The position numbers were made by a program, and so were the translations under genes. A stretch of 14,738 nt of DNA from Planctomycetaceae bacterium (lineage in GTDB: Bacteria; Planctomycetota; Phycisphaerae; Phycisphaerales; SM1A02): positions 1,963-16,700 of the forward strand of contig NSIA01000034.1 in the NCBI GenBank assembly GCA_002737585.1, given 5' to 3'. A model generated the notes under the pieces. The model did not search any database. It worked only from the letters and a program-made list of their open reading frames with translations, and was not told where the DNA came from. Of this stretch, positions 1-7,422 are shown piece by piece (position 1 is the stretch's first letter; each line of letters starts with the position of its first letter).

Positions 1-803
1 AGCGCCGCTTGCACGCGTTCGGCAAGACCCGGGATGTTGCTCACGCCGCCACCAAGAACGATCGCGTGCGGGTCGAGGATGTTGACCACCACCGACAGAC
101 TGCGCGCAAGTGCGTGAACGAACCAGTCGAGCGTGGCCACCGCGTGTGCATCAGTGCCCGCCGCCGCGCGTACAGCAATCTCCGCGAGCGCGAGCTGCGT
201 TCCAGATGCCTGCGCGTACCGACGCTCCAGCGCTGGTCCCGAAAGGAACTGCTCAAGGCATCCACTCTTGCCGCAGTAGCAGCGATGCGCCGCGGCCTCT
301 GCATCACCAAGCCCCGGCAATGGGTTGTGCCCCCACTCGCCAGCGATACCGTTGCCACCATCCACTACATCGCCCCGAACCACCACGCCGCCGCCGACGC
401 CGGTTCCAAGGATCACGCCAAAGACCACCGCACCCTGCCCCGCAGCGGCACCATCGATTGCCTCACTGAGTGCCAGGCAATTGGCGTCATTGGTCACGCG
501 CACCGGGCGCGCCAGGCGCGTGGCAATGTCTGCGGCAAACGGCTTGCCATTCATGCATAAGAGGTTCGAATTGCGGTGCAAACCGGTCTGCGGATTCGGC
601 GAGCCCGGCGCACCAATACCAACCGGCGCGGCGCGAACTTCCAGCGCGGAATCAGCCTGCGCAACAAGCGCTGCGATGGCGTCAACCAGCGCCCCGTAGT
701 CACGCGGGCTAGCAACTCGTGTGCGCAGCGCCTCACTGCCATCAGCGCGGAGTGCAAGGACCTCCGACTTTGTTCCGCCAACATCAAGACCGATCCGACT
801 CAC
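1..803 (-). CDS. ROK-family sugar kinase (glucokinase-like), C-terminus beyond the window
   Basis: ROK (Repressor, ORF, Kinase) proteins phosphorylate glucose or related hexoses or N-acyl hexosamines with ATP in the cytoplasm. Reading down from a GTG at 803, the N-terminus gives the phosphate-binding motif DVGGTK at residues 7-12. NDAN follows at 105-108, with the likely catalytic Asp at 106. A glycine-rich GTGVGGG patch lies at 133-139, and the sugar-binding motif GEWGH ends at His159. The ROK zinc motif CYCGKSGCLE (Cys175, Cys177, Cys182) is complete. There is no N-terminal helix-turn-helix domain, so this is a kinase rather than a ROK repressor. The start is a GTG overlapping the folE stop as GTGA, which implies translational coupling, with a GAGGG just upstream. 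About 267 codons are visible; the family usually has 300-320, so roughly 40-50 C-terminal residues lie outside. The sugar substrate cannot be told from the sequence. Confidence 0.9.
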   Translation of the reverse strand, partial: MSRIGLDVGGTKSEVLALRADGSEALRTRVASPRDYGALVDAIAALVAQADSALEVRAAPVGIGAPGSPNPQTGLHRNSNLLCMNGKPFAADIATRLARPVRVTNDANCLALSEAIDGAAAGQGAVVFGVILGTGVGGGVVVRGDVVDGGNGIAGEWGHNPLPGLGDAEAAAHRCYCGKSGCLEQFLSGPALERRYAQASGTQLALAEIAVRAAAGTDAHAVATLDWFVHALARSLSVVVNILDPHAIVLGGGVSNIPGLAERVQAA

Positions 804-1396
804 AGGCCCTCGGACCGCTTTGCGGAAGTGATCAACTGGAAGAATTCCGATCGCGCGGCGGCGTTCGAAAGGAATGTCCCGTGCAACTTGCTGGTGGTGG
901 TAACTGCGCCTGGCTGCTGCACGCCGCGGTAGCACATGCAATAGTGCCGGGCCTGAATGACCACGCCCACGGCGGTCGGCTTGAGTGTGTCGTTAATCAC
1001 GCCGGCGATCTGTGCAGTCAACTTCTCTTGCACCTGTAGACGCTTGGAGAAGATGTCCACCACGCGCGCAAGTTTGGAAAGACCAACCACGCGGCCATTG
1101 GGGATGTACCCAACGTGCGCGACACCAACGAACGGCACCATGTGATGCTCGCAATGACTGTGCAATTGAATGTTGGAGAGAAGCACTAACTCGTCGTAAC
1201 CCTCAATCTCGCCGAAGGTGCGCGAGAGCGGCTCGACCGGGTCCGCGCCGTAACCTGAGAAATGCTCGCCCATGGCTTTCACCACGCGGGCGGGAGTGTC
1301 AAGCAGACCCTCGCGCTGCGGATCCTCGCCGATATAGCGAAGGATCTCGCGGACATGGACCATGACTTGCTCGGGTGTTGGGCGGGGTTCAGGCAT
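800..1396 (-). CDS. folE: GTP cyclohydrolase I
   Basis: FolE converts GTP to 7,8-dihydroneopterin triphosphate plus formate, the first step toward tetrahydrofolate and other pterins. The 198-residue product is close to the family length (about 190-220). The zinc site is intact: Cys82 and His85 in SHCEHH, and Cys153 in HYCMCYRGV. The flanking family signatures MVPFVGVAHVGYIPN and GLSKLARVVDIF are present. The C-terminal QQPGAVTTTSK stretch matches the conserved end of the enzyme. The gene lies 56 bases downstream of the S9 peptidase stop and overlaps the next gene (ROK kinase) by four bases. No good Shine-Dalgarno precedes the ATG. A TAGACT sequence six bases before the start could be a -10 element for a leaderless message, but this is weak. 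I see no metabolic link to its neighbours. Confidence 0.96.
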   Translation of the reverse strand: MPEPRPTPEQVMVHVREILRYIGEDPQREGLLDTPARVVKAMGEHFSGYGADPVEPLSRTFGEIEGYDELVLLSNIQLHSHCEHHMVPFVGVAHVGYIPNGRVVGLSKLARVVDIFSKRLQVQEKLTAQIAGVINDTLKPTAVGVVIQARHYCMCYRGVQQPGAVTTTSKLHGTFLSNAAARSEFFQLITSAKRSEGL

Positions 1397-1452
1397 TTGG
1401 AAAGTCTAGGCAACCGACGCCGATGCGTCTTGGAACTGATACATACCGATTT

Positions 1453-3510
1453 CTAAGCCATCCAGTGTTTCCACCACGAAATGATCTCATGGAGCCGGTG
1501 AATCCGCAGATCCGGCGGCCCCATGCGGCTCAGCCCGTGGCTGGTTTCACGCGGGTAGCGAACGAAGCGCACCGGAACACCCAACGTGCATAGCGCCGTA
1601 TGAATTTGTTCGCTCTGCTCAATGTTGCAACGAAGATCGCCTTCGGAATGAATCAAGAGCATCGGGGTACGCACATTCTTAAAGTGCGCGATGGGGCTTG
1701 CGCGCCACAGTGCTTCCGGGCGATCAAATGCAGCGCCCTTCCAGTAGCGGTTCGGGACTTCCGGATGATCGCTGTTGCCAGCCTGGCTCACCAGATTGCT
1801 CACGCAACGATCACTGATGGCGGCGCGGAATCCATGATCATGCGCCACGGCCCAGTTCGCCATGTAGCCACCGTACGAACCACCCATGATTCCAATGCGG
1901 GCGCGGTCAATGCCGCGATCCGCGCGCATCGCTGCGGCGACGGCCTGTACGTCGGTCCAGTCCTTTGTGCCCCACGCGCCACGGATCGCGGCGGTGTGCT
2001 TCATGCCGTAGCCCTTTGACCCGCGTGGATTGGAGAACCACACTTCGTAGCCTTGCGCACACAACAACTGAAATTCGTGGAAGAAAGTGAGTCCGTACTG
2101 CGCGTGCGGACCTCCGTGCACTTCAAGCAACGCAGGCAAACGACCCTTGGCGCCACGCGGACGCATCGTCCAGCACTGCACCTTGTGGCCATCCTTTGCG
2201 GTGATCCATCGTTCCTGTGGCTCGACCAACTCAACCGATGCGGCTAGCGCATCATTGAAGGTGGTGACGCGCTTCATGGCGAAGATACTTCGCTCCACTT
2301 CAAGGACATGCACTTCACCGGGTTCAATGGGCGCAGAGCGAACGCAGGAGAGTCGCCATCCGTCCACGCTGAACGTTCCGAGTGAGAATTCCGCGCCGGG
2401 CTCCGTGTGGAACGCAACGGGCCCGCCATGCGCGGAGACGCTTGCGATGCGCCCGCTTCCGTGCCAACCCGCGCGGAAGAAGATGGCGGTGGAATCAGGG
2501 AACCAACGAATCTGCGGCTCAAATGCCGGATCGCCCGCGTCACTCAGTGTGGATGCCATCAGGCAGAGGTCTGTCTTGGCGGTGAGGCATGTGGTGGTTC
2601 GCGCCGCGCAATCATGCACAAAGAGTTCTACATTCGCGGTGCCGTACATGCTGTCGGTGCCGGTGCGGCCAGCCCACGCGATGCGAACACCGTCCGGACT
2701 CCATCGCGGCTGCGACTTGGGGCCCTTGGGGATGCCAGTGATGCGCGATGTTCGATGCTTGCCACCAGCGCCCAAATTCACCAGAAACAGTTCGGATTCC
2801 GAAGGATTCCAGGAAGCGCGCGGATCAATGTTGCCGGCAACCACCAGCGCACTTCCATCCGGCGCCCAGTCCCATGAATAGAGACCAAGCGTGTCGGCGA
2901 ATACTTCTTCAATACTGCCGCGGTCAAGATCCAATACATGCAGCGCAAAGCGCTCGGAGCAAAAGTATCCGTCGCCATCGAGGCGATAGCACGCGTCTTC
3001 AACAATCCGCGGCGGAGTGGAGAGACCGTGCTCGTCACGTTCCTTCTTGGCTTCGGCGGTCCACTCGTAGGCAGTGGGTCGGAAGCCAAAGGCGAGCCGT
3101 CGTCCACAGGGGCTCCACGCAAGATCGCGAACGGTGCCATGCGGCATCGCCACCAGTTCACGCGCGGTACCGCCCTTACTTGCAACAATCATGATGCGCG
3201 GCGCCAGCGCAGCGTCGTTACGAATGAACGCAACCTTTGTTCCATCCGGACTCCAACGCGCGAGCGCATCTTTCGGACCCTTGGTGATGGCGCGCGGCGC
3301 ATGCTTTGCCTCCGCGTCGGCAACCCAGACCGAAGTCTCATAGGCATTACGCGCGCTGACCACCTTGCGCTGAAACAGCACGCTGCGACCGTCAGGGGAC
3401 ATCTGTGTGTCGCCAACACCGACAAGGCACAGCAAATCCTCTGGAGTGATTGGGCGGCGTCGTTCGCGAGCCGGAGCCGCGCGCTTTTTGGTGGTCTTTC
3501 GTGCTGCCAT
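1453..3510 (-). CDS. S9 family peptidase (prolyl oligopeptidase / acylaminoacyl-peptidase type)
   Basis: A serine peptidase of 685 residues, the usual size for the S9 family, which cleaves short peptides or N-acylated peptides. The first half holds WSPDG-type motifs (SPDG, WSPDG, WAPDG) spaced like blades of the family's N-terminal beta-propeller. The C-terminal alpha/beta-hydrolase domain starts near residue 440. It has the oxyanion-region HGGPHAQ, then the nucleophile in GGSYGGY (Ser545), Asp625 in HSEGD, and His658 in TSHGLSRMG, so the catalytic triad is complete. The N-terminus (residues 2-20) is Lys/Arg-rich with no signal peptide, suggesting a cytoplasmic enzyme. I chose the ATG at 3510 over an ATG at 3669: the extra 53 residues look non-coding, run through the whole divergent promoter region and would overlap the glyS start. 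The S9 subfamily is likely S9C but is not proven. Confidence 0.93.
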   Translation of the reverse strand: MAARKTTKKRAAPARERRRPITPEDLLCLVGVGDTQMSPDGRSVLFQRKVVSARNAYETSVWVADAEAKHAPRAITKGPKDALARWSPDGTKVAFIRNDAALAPRIMIVASKGGTARELVAMPHGTVRDLAWSPCGRRLAFGFRPTAYEWTAEAKKERDEHGLSTPPRIVEDACYRLDGDGYFCSERFALHVLDLDRGSIEEVFADTLGLYSWDWAPDGSALVVAGNIDPRASWNPSESELFLVNLGAGGKHRTSRITGIPKGPKSQPRWSPDGVRIAWAGRTGTDSMYGTANVELFVHDCAARTTTCLTAKTDLCLMASTLSDAGDPAFEPQIRWFPDSTAIFFRAGWHGSGRIASVSAHGGPVAFHTEPGAEFSLGTFSVDGWRLSCVRSAPIEPGEVHVLEVERSIFAMKRVTTFNDALAASVELVEPQERWITAKDGHKVQCWTMRPRGAKGRLPALLEVHGGPHAQYGLTFFHEFQLLCAQGYEVWFSNPRGSKGYGMKHTAAIRGAWGTKDWTDVQAVAAAMRADRGIDRARIGIMGGSYGGYMANWAVAHDHGFRAAISDRCVSNLVSQAGNSDHPEVPNRYWKGAAFDRPEALWRASPIAHFKNVRTPMLLIHSEGDLRCNIEQSEQIHTALCTLGVPVRFVRYPRETSHGLSRMGPPDLRIHRLHEIISWWKHWMA

Positions 3511-3563
3511 AGTTCGGCGATGGTAGTCCGGACAAGGCGTGCATTTCCTACAATGGCCGCCCC
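3511..3563. promoter_or_regulatory. Divergent promoter region between the S9 peptidase gene and glyS
   Basis: These 53 bases must hold the start signals for two divergent genes. On the plus strand TACAAT (3549-3554) resembles a sigma-70 -10 box and ends nine bases before the glyS ATG. On the minus strand TACCAT (3525 down to 3520) ends nine bases before the peptidase ATG. If either is used, the message would have almost no leader. No convincing -35 box is properly spaced, and no Shine-Dalgarno is present before either start. The assignment of the -10 boxes is inference. Confidence 0.35.
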
Positions 3564-5132
3564 ATGTCTGACTCCCCCGCTGCCAATTCCCCCGCGCCCG
3601 AAGTTCCTGCCAAGACCATGGAGCAGATTGTTGCTCTGTGCCGGCGCCGCGGCTTCGTGTTCCAGTCAAGTGAAATCTACGGCGGCATCAATGGCTTCTG
3701 GGATTACGGCCCGCTCGGCACGGAATTGAAGCGCAACCTCAAGAACGCATGGTGGCAAGACGTGGTGCAGCGCGAACTGATCGGTCCGCACGGTGAGGCC
3801 ATCGATATTGTTGGCCTTGACTGCACCATCATCATGAACCCCAAGGTGTGGGAAGCATCTGGCCACGTGGGCGGATTCAGTGACCCGATGGTTGATTGCC
3901 GCGAGACCAAGCAGCGCTATCGCGCAGATCACTTGGTGGTTCTTGGCGCCGTCGAAGCCGGAGCGCGGCTCTGGGCGTTCGTTGAAGGTGATGACGCTGG
4001 TCGCGCCAAGGCAATCAAGGGAATCTGCAAGTATGAGAAGCGCGAAGCACTTGATGCAGCCCGGCACATTGTGCGTCCGTACCCAACCGTGCCCGCCGAC
4101 GAGCGCGCACGCATCGTTGGCCCCGATGCCACCGAAGTCGGAACGCTCACTGAGCCGCGGCAGTTCAACCTGATGTTCAAGACGCTTGTTGGTGCGGTTG
4201 AGGATCCAGGAAATTATTCCTACCTCCGGCCAGAAACTGCGCAAGGCATCTTTGTCAATTTCCAGAATGTCATGGACTCCACGCGAGTGAAGATTCCGTT
4301 CGGTATTGCGCAGATTGGCAAGGCATTCCGCAACGAAGTGACGCCGCGGAATTTCACGTTCCGAAGCCGGGAATTTGAACAAATGGAGATTGAGTTCTTC
4401 ATTCATCCAAGCGAGGCAGCCACCTGGTACGCATGGTGGCGCGACTGGCGCTTCAGCTGGTGGCAGTCGATCGGTCTCACCAGCGCCAACCTGCAACTGC
4501 GCGAGCACGACCGCGATGAACTTGCCCACTATGCCAAGGAAGGCGCCGGTACCAGCGACATCGAATACCGATTCCCGTTCACAGCTCCCGGCTACGGCGA
4601 GCTGGAAGGCGTTGCGCATCGATCCGATTTCGACTTGCGTGCGCACGCCACCGCCAGCGGCAAGAACGACAAAGCGAAGCACTTTGACCAAGCGCGCAAC
4701 GAGCGCTACTTCCCGCACGTCATCGAGCCATCGGCCGGTGCTGACCGCGGAACGCTCGCCCTGCTCTGCGAGGCATACACGCCGGACCCGAGCCGCCCCA
4801 GTGGCGTGTTCATGAAGTTCAATCCGCGCATGGCGCCGGTGAAGGCGGGCATCTTCCCGCTGGTCAACAAGGACGGCATGCCCGAGATCGGCGAGAAACT
4901 CTTCCGCACGCTGCGCAAGAAGCACGTGGTGGAGTTTGATGAGAAGCAATCGATCGGCAAGCGTTACGCGCGCATGGACGAAGCAGGAACTCCGTTCTGC
5001 ATCACTATCGACAGCGAATCGTTGACGGCCCAGACCGTCACGGTGCGCCATCGTGATACGCAGCAACAAGAGAAGCTGGCGATCGACGCTGTTCCAGCAT
5101 GGCTTGACGCGCAAATCGGGACGGATTCCTGA
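3564..5132 (+). CDS. glyS: Glycyl-tRNA synthetase, alpha2 (eukaryote/archaeal-like) type
   Basis: This class II enzyme charges tRNA-Gly with glycine. It is the single-chain homodimeric type, not the alpha2beta2 GlyQ/GlyS pair of E. coli. The 522 residues begin with the typical MEQIVALCRRRGFVFQSSEI segment from residue 19 and FWDYGPLGTELK. Next come YLRPETAQGIF at 220-230 and class II motif 2 (FRNE at 256-259, with FEQMEIEFF after it). Motif 3 is EPSAGADRGTLALL near 388-400. The C-terminal anticodon-binding domain carries GKRYARMDEAGTPFCIT at 465-481. The first ~17 residues are Ala/Pro/Ser-rich and poorly conserved in style. An alternative start at Met19 (3618) would still leave a full enzyme, but the upstream ATG is better placed behind a TACAAT box. 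The stop (TGA) is followed at once, in the same frame, by the next gene. Some databases call this type glyQS; symbol use varies. Confidence 0.96.
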   Translation: MSDSPAANSPAPEVPAKTMEQIVALCRRRGFVFQSSEIYGGINGFWDYGPLGTELKRNLKNAWWQDVVQRELIGPHGEAIDIVGLDCTIIMNPKVWEASGHVGGFSDPMVDCRETKQRYRADHLVVLGAVEAGARLWAFVEGDDAGRAKAIKGICKYEKREALDAARHIVRPYPTVPADERARIVGPDATEVGTLTEPRQFNLMFKTLVGAVEDPGNYSYLRPETAQGIFVNFQNVMDSTRVKIPFGIAQIGKAFRNEVTPRNFTFRSREFEQMEIEFFIHPSEAATWYAWWRDWRFSWWQSIGLTSANLQLREHDRDELAHYAKEGAGTSDIEYRFPFTAPGYGELEGVAHRSDFDLRAHATASGKNDKAKHFDQARNERYFPHVIEPSAGADRGTLALLCEAYTPDPSRPSGVFMKFNPRMAPVKAGIFPLVNKDGMPEIGEKLFRTLRKKHVVEFDEKQSIGKRYARMDEAGTPFCITIDSESLTAQTVTVRHRDTQQQEKLAIDAVPAWLDAQIGTDS

Positions 5133-6632
5133 TTGTTGCGCGGAAACGCTCAATTTCTAGCGGTTGTTGGTATTGCTGGACCGGTTGCCCTGCTGACGGG
5201 CTGCGCATCGGTAGCGCCGTGCGCGGAGTTGACGCGCACGTCCACGCCAACGCGCTGGACATTAGTGGCGCCGAAGGGCGTTCGCGAGTTGCCCGAGGTA
5301 AAGGCGCTGATCGCTGCACGCGCCACGCGATTCACTGTTGAAGTGATCGAGTTTGACCCAGCGGAAGGAACTGCGGAGTCGCGGTTGGCCTCCGTGCGGG
5401 CACGGCTGACGAAAGCGACTGCGAGCGCAACGGCGTCCGCGGGCGCAACAACGGAAAGCGCCACAGGCACAACCGCCAGCGCAACAACCGACCAAGTGCT
5501 GGTGATTGGTTCGCCTGAAGTCATCTCCATGGGTCCATGGAACTTCGCAGGCGTCAAGCAACCAATCGCTACTGATTGGCTGCTCACAACCAACCTTGAA
5601 GTGGGCAAAGCGGTCGATCCGGTGACCGGTTGGCAAGCTGCACTCAGCGAACCCGCGCTCCGCACGGTTGGACGCTTGCCATTTGATGACACCAAGATCG
5701 TGTCGCTGGCTGCACAAGCCACACTTGAACACGATCGCAACAGCCAAGCAGCAACCGGCACCGCCGTACTCGGCGCAAGCGGAACTGCGTATGCGTGGCC
5801 CATGGCCTCCGCACGAAGACAACTGCAAGACGCAGGTTGGAGCGCATCGCTCTACGGCGAAGGCGGAAGCTGCGATGGTTCGCCGCGCGATTTCATGCCA
5901 GCGTGGCAAGGAACCGCCGGACAATCAGCGGCGTCACTCGTGGTGGTCGCAGGACCTTCGTACGCAGCGATCAACGATGGTGGCCCAGCGCGGGGCGTTC
6001 AGTGGCTCATCCGTCCTGCAGCGGCAAGTGGTGCGCCGGGAGCGCGTGCAAGTACGCAGCTTGGCAACGACGCGCCATCCCCGAATGCGTCTCCCGCTTC
6101 GCTCTTGGTGGCGTTCACGCCGGGCTTTGCACGTCCAGGAACGCCTGACATCGCAGACCTCATGGCCTGGAAACAAGCCGCCGCCATCGCCAGCTTCACC
6201 GCGGATATCAGCGCATCTCCAGTGACGCCCGCTCTTGAATCCATGGTGAACATTCCGCGCCAACTCGCACGCGGCACGCCTGTTGGCATCGTCATTGAAA
6301 GCGAACGCCGTGCGTACTGGGCGCGCGCTTCCGGTGACTTGGTGTCGTGGATGCCAACCGCCAAGGAAGACCGAGCACGGATCGCACTATCAGCAGTCCT
6401 CTACGGCGATCCCGCTCTGCAAGCATGCAAGACCCCTGCCGGCACACTCACTCGCAACGATGCTTTGCCACTCCCAGTAGTTGTTACCGATAGCGCGTTC
6501 GGCGAGACCATTACCGACACGCCCGCGCCGACATCCAGTATGTCCGGCCGCGCACTTGCGCTGACCGTTGCACTCTTTGCGGTATTGGTTGCGCTGGCTG
6601 CAGCGTGGGCCTCGCAACGCAAGGCTTCGTAG
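5133..6632 (+). CDS. Putative lipoprotein with a C25 (gingipain)-like, apparently degenerate peptidase domain and a C-terminal membrane segment
   Basis: A 499-residue envelope protein I cannot name. The N-terminus has a hydrophobic stretch ending in the lipobox LLTGC (Cys24), so it is probably exported and lipid-modified. A low-complexity Ala/Thr/Ser linker covers residues about 94-120. After it, VLVIGSPEV, TVGRLPFDD (178-186) and VLYGDPALQ (422-430) recall conserved stretches of C25 peptidases, which have a GRxP motif and end in GDPxL. Where active C25 enzymes carry a catalytic His in a GHG-like motif and a Cys before GxF, this protein has VVAGPSYA (near 272) and FTPGF (328-332), so both residues seem lost. 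A C-terminal hydrophobic helix (about 473-491) is followed by SQRKAS. The start must be TTG at 5133 or 5136, because glyS ends in the same frame just upstream. The lipoprotein call is fairly firm; the C25 link is inference from motifs. Confidence 0.72.
   Translation: MLRGNAQFLAVVGIAGPVALLTGCASVAPCAELTRTSTPTRWTLVAPKGVRELPEVKALIAARATRFTVEVIEFDPAEGTAESRLASVRARLTKATASATASAGATTESATGTTASATTDQVLVIGSPEVISMGPWNFAGVKQPIATDWLLTTNLEVGKAVDPVTGWQAALSEPALRTVGRLPFDDTKIVSLAAQATLEHDRNSQAATGTAVLGASGTAYAWPMASARRQLQDAGWSASLYGEGGSCDGSPRDFMPAWQGTAGQSAASLVVVAGPSYAAINDGGPARGVQWLIRPAAASGAPGARASTQLGNDAPSPNASPASLLVAFTPGFARPGTPDIADLMAWKQAAAIASFTADISASPVTPALESMVNIPRQLARGTPVGIVIESERRAYWARASGDLVSWMPTAKEDRARIALSAVLYGDPALQACKTPAGTLTRNDALPLPVVVTDSAFGETITDTPAPTSSMSGRALALTVALFAVLVALAAAWASQRKAS
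5403..5492 (+). other. Ala/Thr/Ser low-complexity linker in the lipoprotein gene
   Basis: Residues about 91-120 of the lipoprotein are nearly all Ala, Thr, Ser and Gly, built from loosely repeated units such as SATASAGATTESATG. At DNA level this is a run of imperfect GCNACN-type repeats. It probably forms a flexible, extended spacer between the N-terminal module and the C25-like domain. Such stretches often vary in length between strains. Confidence 0.6.
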
Positions 6633-6644
6633 AAACCAAATCAC

Positions 6645-7397
6645 TTAGCCAAGATCGATGGGCTTGCCTTCGCGCTTGCCGTCGTACCAGAACGCGAGTT
6701 TTTCGCGCGACTGCAGCGGCTTGCGACGACCAATCGCAAACCACACCGTCAGTGCCAAGAGCGTGAGCATCATGCGCGGACCGGTTCCGGCGCGTTGCTT
6801 GCGGGCGCTGCTCACCACTTCTTCAGAAAGAAATGCAAACCGGCCGCGCGCTTTCAGCGCTTTGCTCATCCAAAATTCCTCGCCCGCAAACCACTGTTCG
6901 TCAAATCCCTTGAGCGCAATGAACGCATCGCGGCGCATGAAAATGAAGCAGCCGGCAGCGAGCTCTTGTGCGTACCAAAGCACCTTGAATGCTTCAAAAA
7001 ACGCCTCGGAAAGCGGCCCGCCCCGGCCATCAAATGCCACACGTGAACCTCCGCCCACCGCACCGCGGTCAAGCTCAAGGAGCGCATGACGCAAGACGGT
7101 TTCCGGGAGCCAGGTATCTGCATCAACAAAGATCAGGTACGGCGCAGTGGATGCGTGCCCACCAGCATTGCGCACCGCCGCAATCTGCCGCTTCTCGACA
7201 CGCACCACGCGAGCGCCCGCAGCAACTGCATATTCAGCGGTGCGATCGCTGCTTGCATCGTCGACCACGATTAATTCGTACGGGCGTCCTAGATTCTCAG
7301 CAATCGTTCGCAATTGCCCCACGGTCTGCGCAATGATCGCCTCCTCGTTCCATGCCGGAACAATGATCGCGTAATGGAGGTCTGCAATGGGCGTCAT
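6645..7397 (-). CDS. Family 2 (GT-A fold) glycosyltransferase
   Basis: A 250-residue glycosyltransferase that would move a sugar from a nucleotide or polyprenyl-phosphate donor to an unknown acceptor. The GT2 layout is clear: IIVPAWNEEAII at 11-22, the nucleotide-binding VVDDASSDRT at 44-53, and IFVDADTW at 89-96 containing the metal-binding DxD (Asp92, Asp94). The acceptor-side motif GFDEQWFAGEEF is at 164-175, with AGEE where many relatives have an ED motif. Near the C-terminus one hydrophobic helix (about 207-223) may tether it to the inner membrane. It lies 25 bases after the astD stop on the same strand, so it is probably the last gene of that transcript, though no Shine-Dalgarno precedes it. 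It converges on the lipoprotein gene with a 12-base gap and no visible terminator hairpin. Its role in an amino-acid catabolic run is unexplained. Confidence 0.9.
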   Translation of the reverse strand: MTPIADLHYAIIVPAWNEEAIIAQTVGQLRTIAENLGRPYELIVVDDASSDRTAEYAVAAGARVVRVEKRQIAAVRNAGGHASTAPYLIFVDADTWLPETVLRHALLELDRGAVGGGSRVAFDGRGGPLSEAFFEAFKVLWYAQELAAGCFIFMRRDAFIALKGFDEQWFAGEEFWMSKALKARGRFAFLSEEVVSSARKQRAGTGPRMMLTLLALTVWFAIGRRKPLQSREKLAFWYDGKREGKPIDLG

Positions 7398-7422
7398 GGC
7401 GTGAGGTGTCGCTGAGCGGGAA

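Noticed and set aside
3511..3669. A 53-residue N-terminal extension of the S9 peptidase
   Set aside because: It would cover the whole divergent promoter and the glyS start, and its composition is not protein-like. The ATG at 3510 gives a family-length enzyme.
3666..5153. A 495-codon open frame on the minus strand opposite glyS
   Set aside because: glyS has all class II motifs on the plus strand. The antisense frame stays open because of GC-biased codon use and shows no domain.
6620..6665. A terminator hairpin between the convergent lipoprotein and glycosyltransferase genes
   Set aside because: Only a four-base GGCT/AGCC pairing with a long loop and no U-tract was found.
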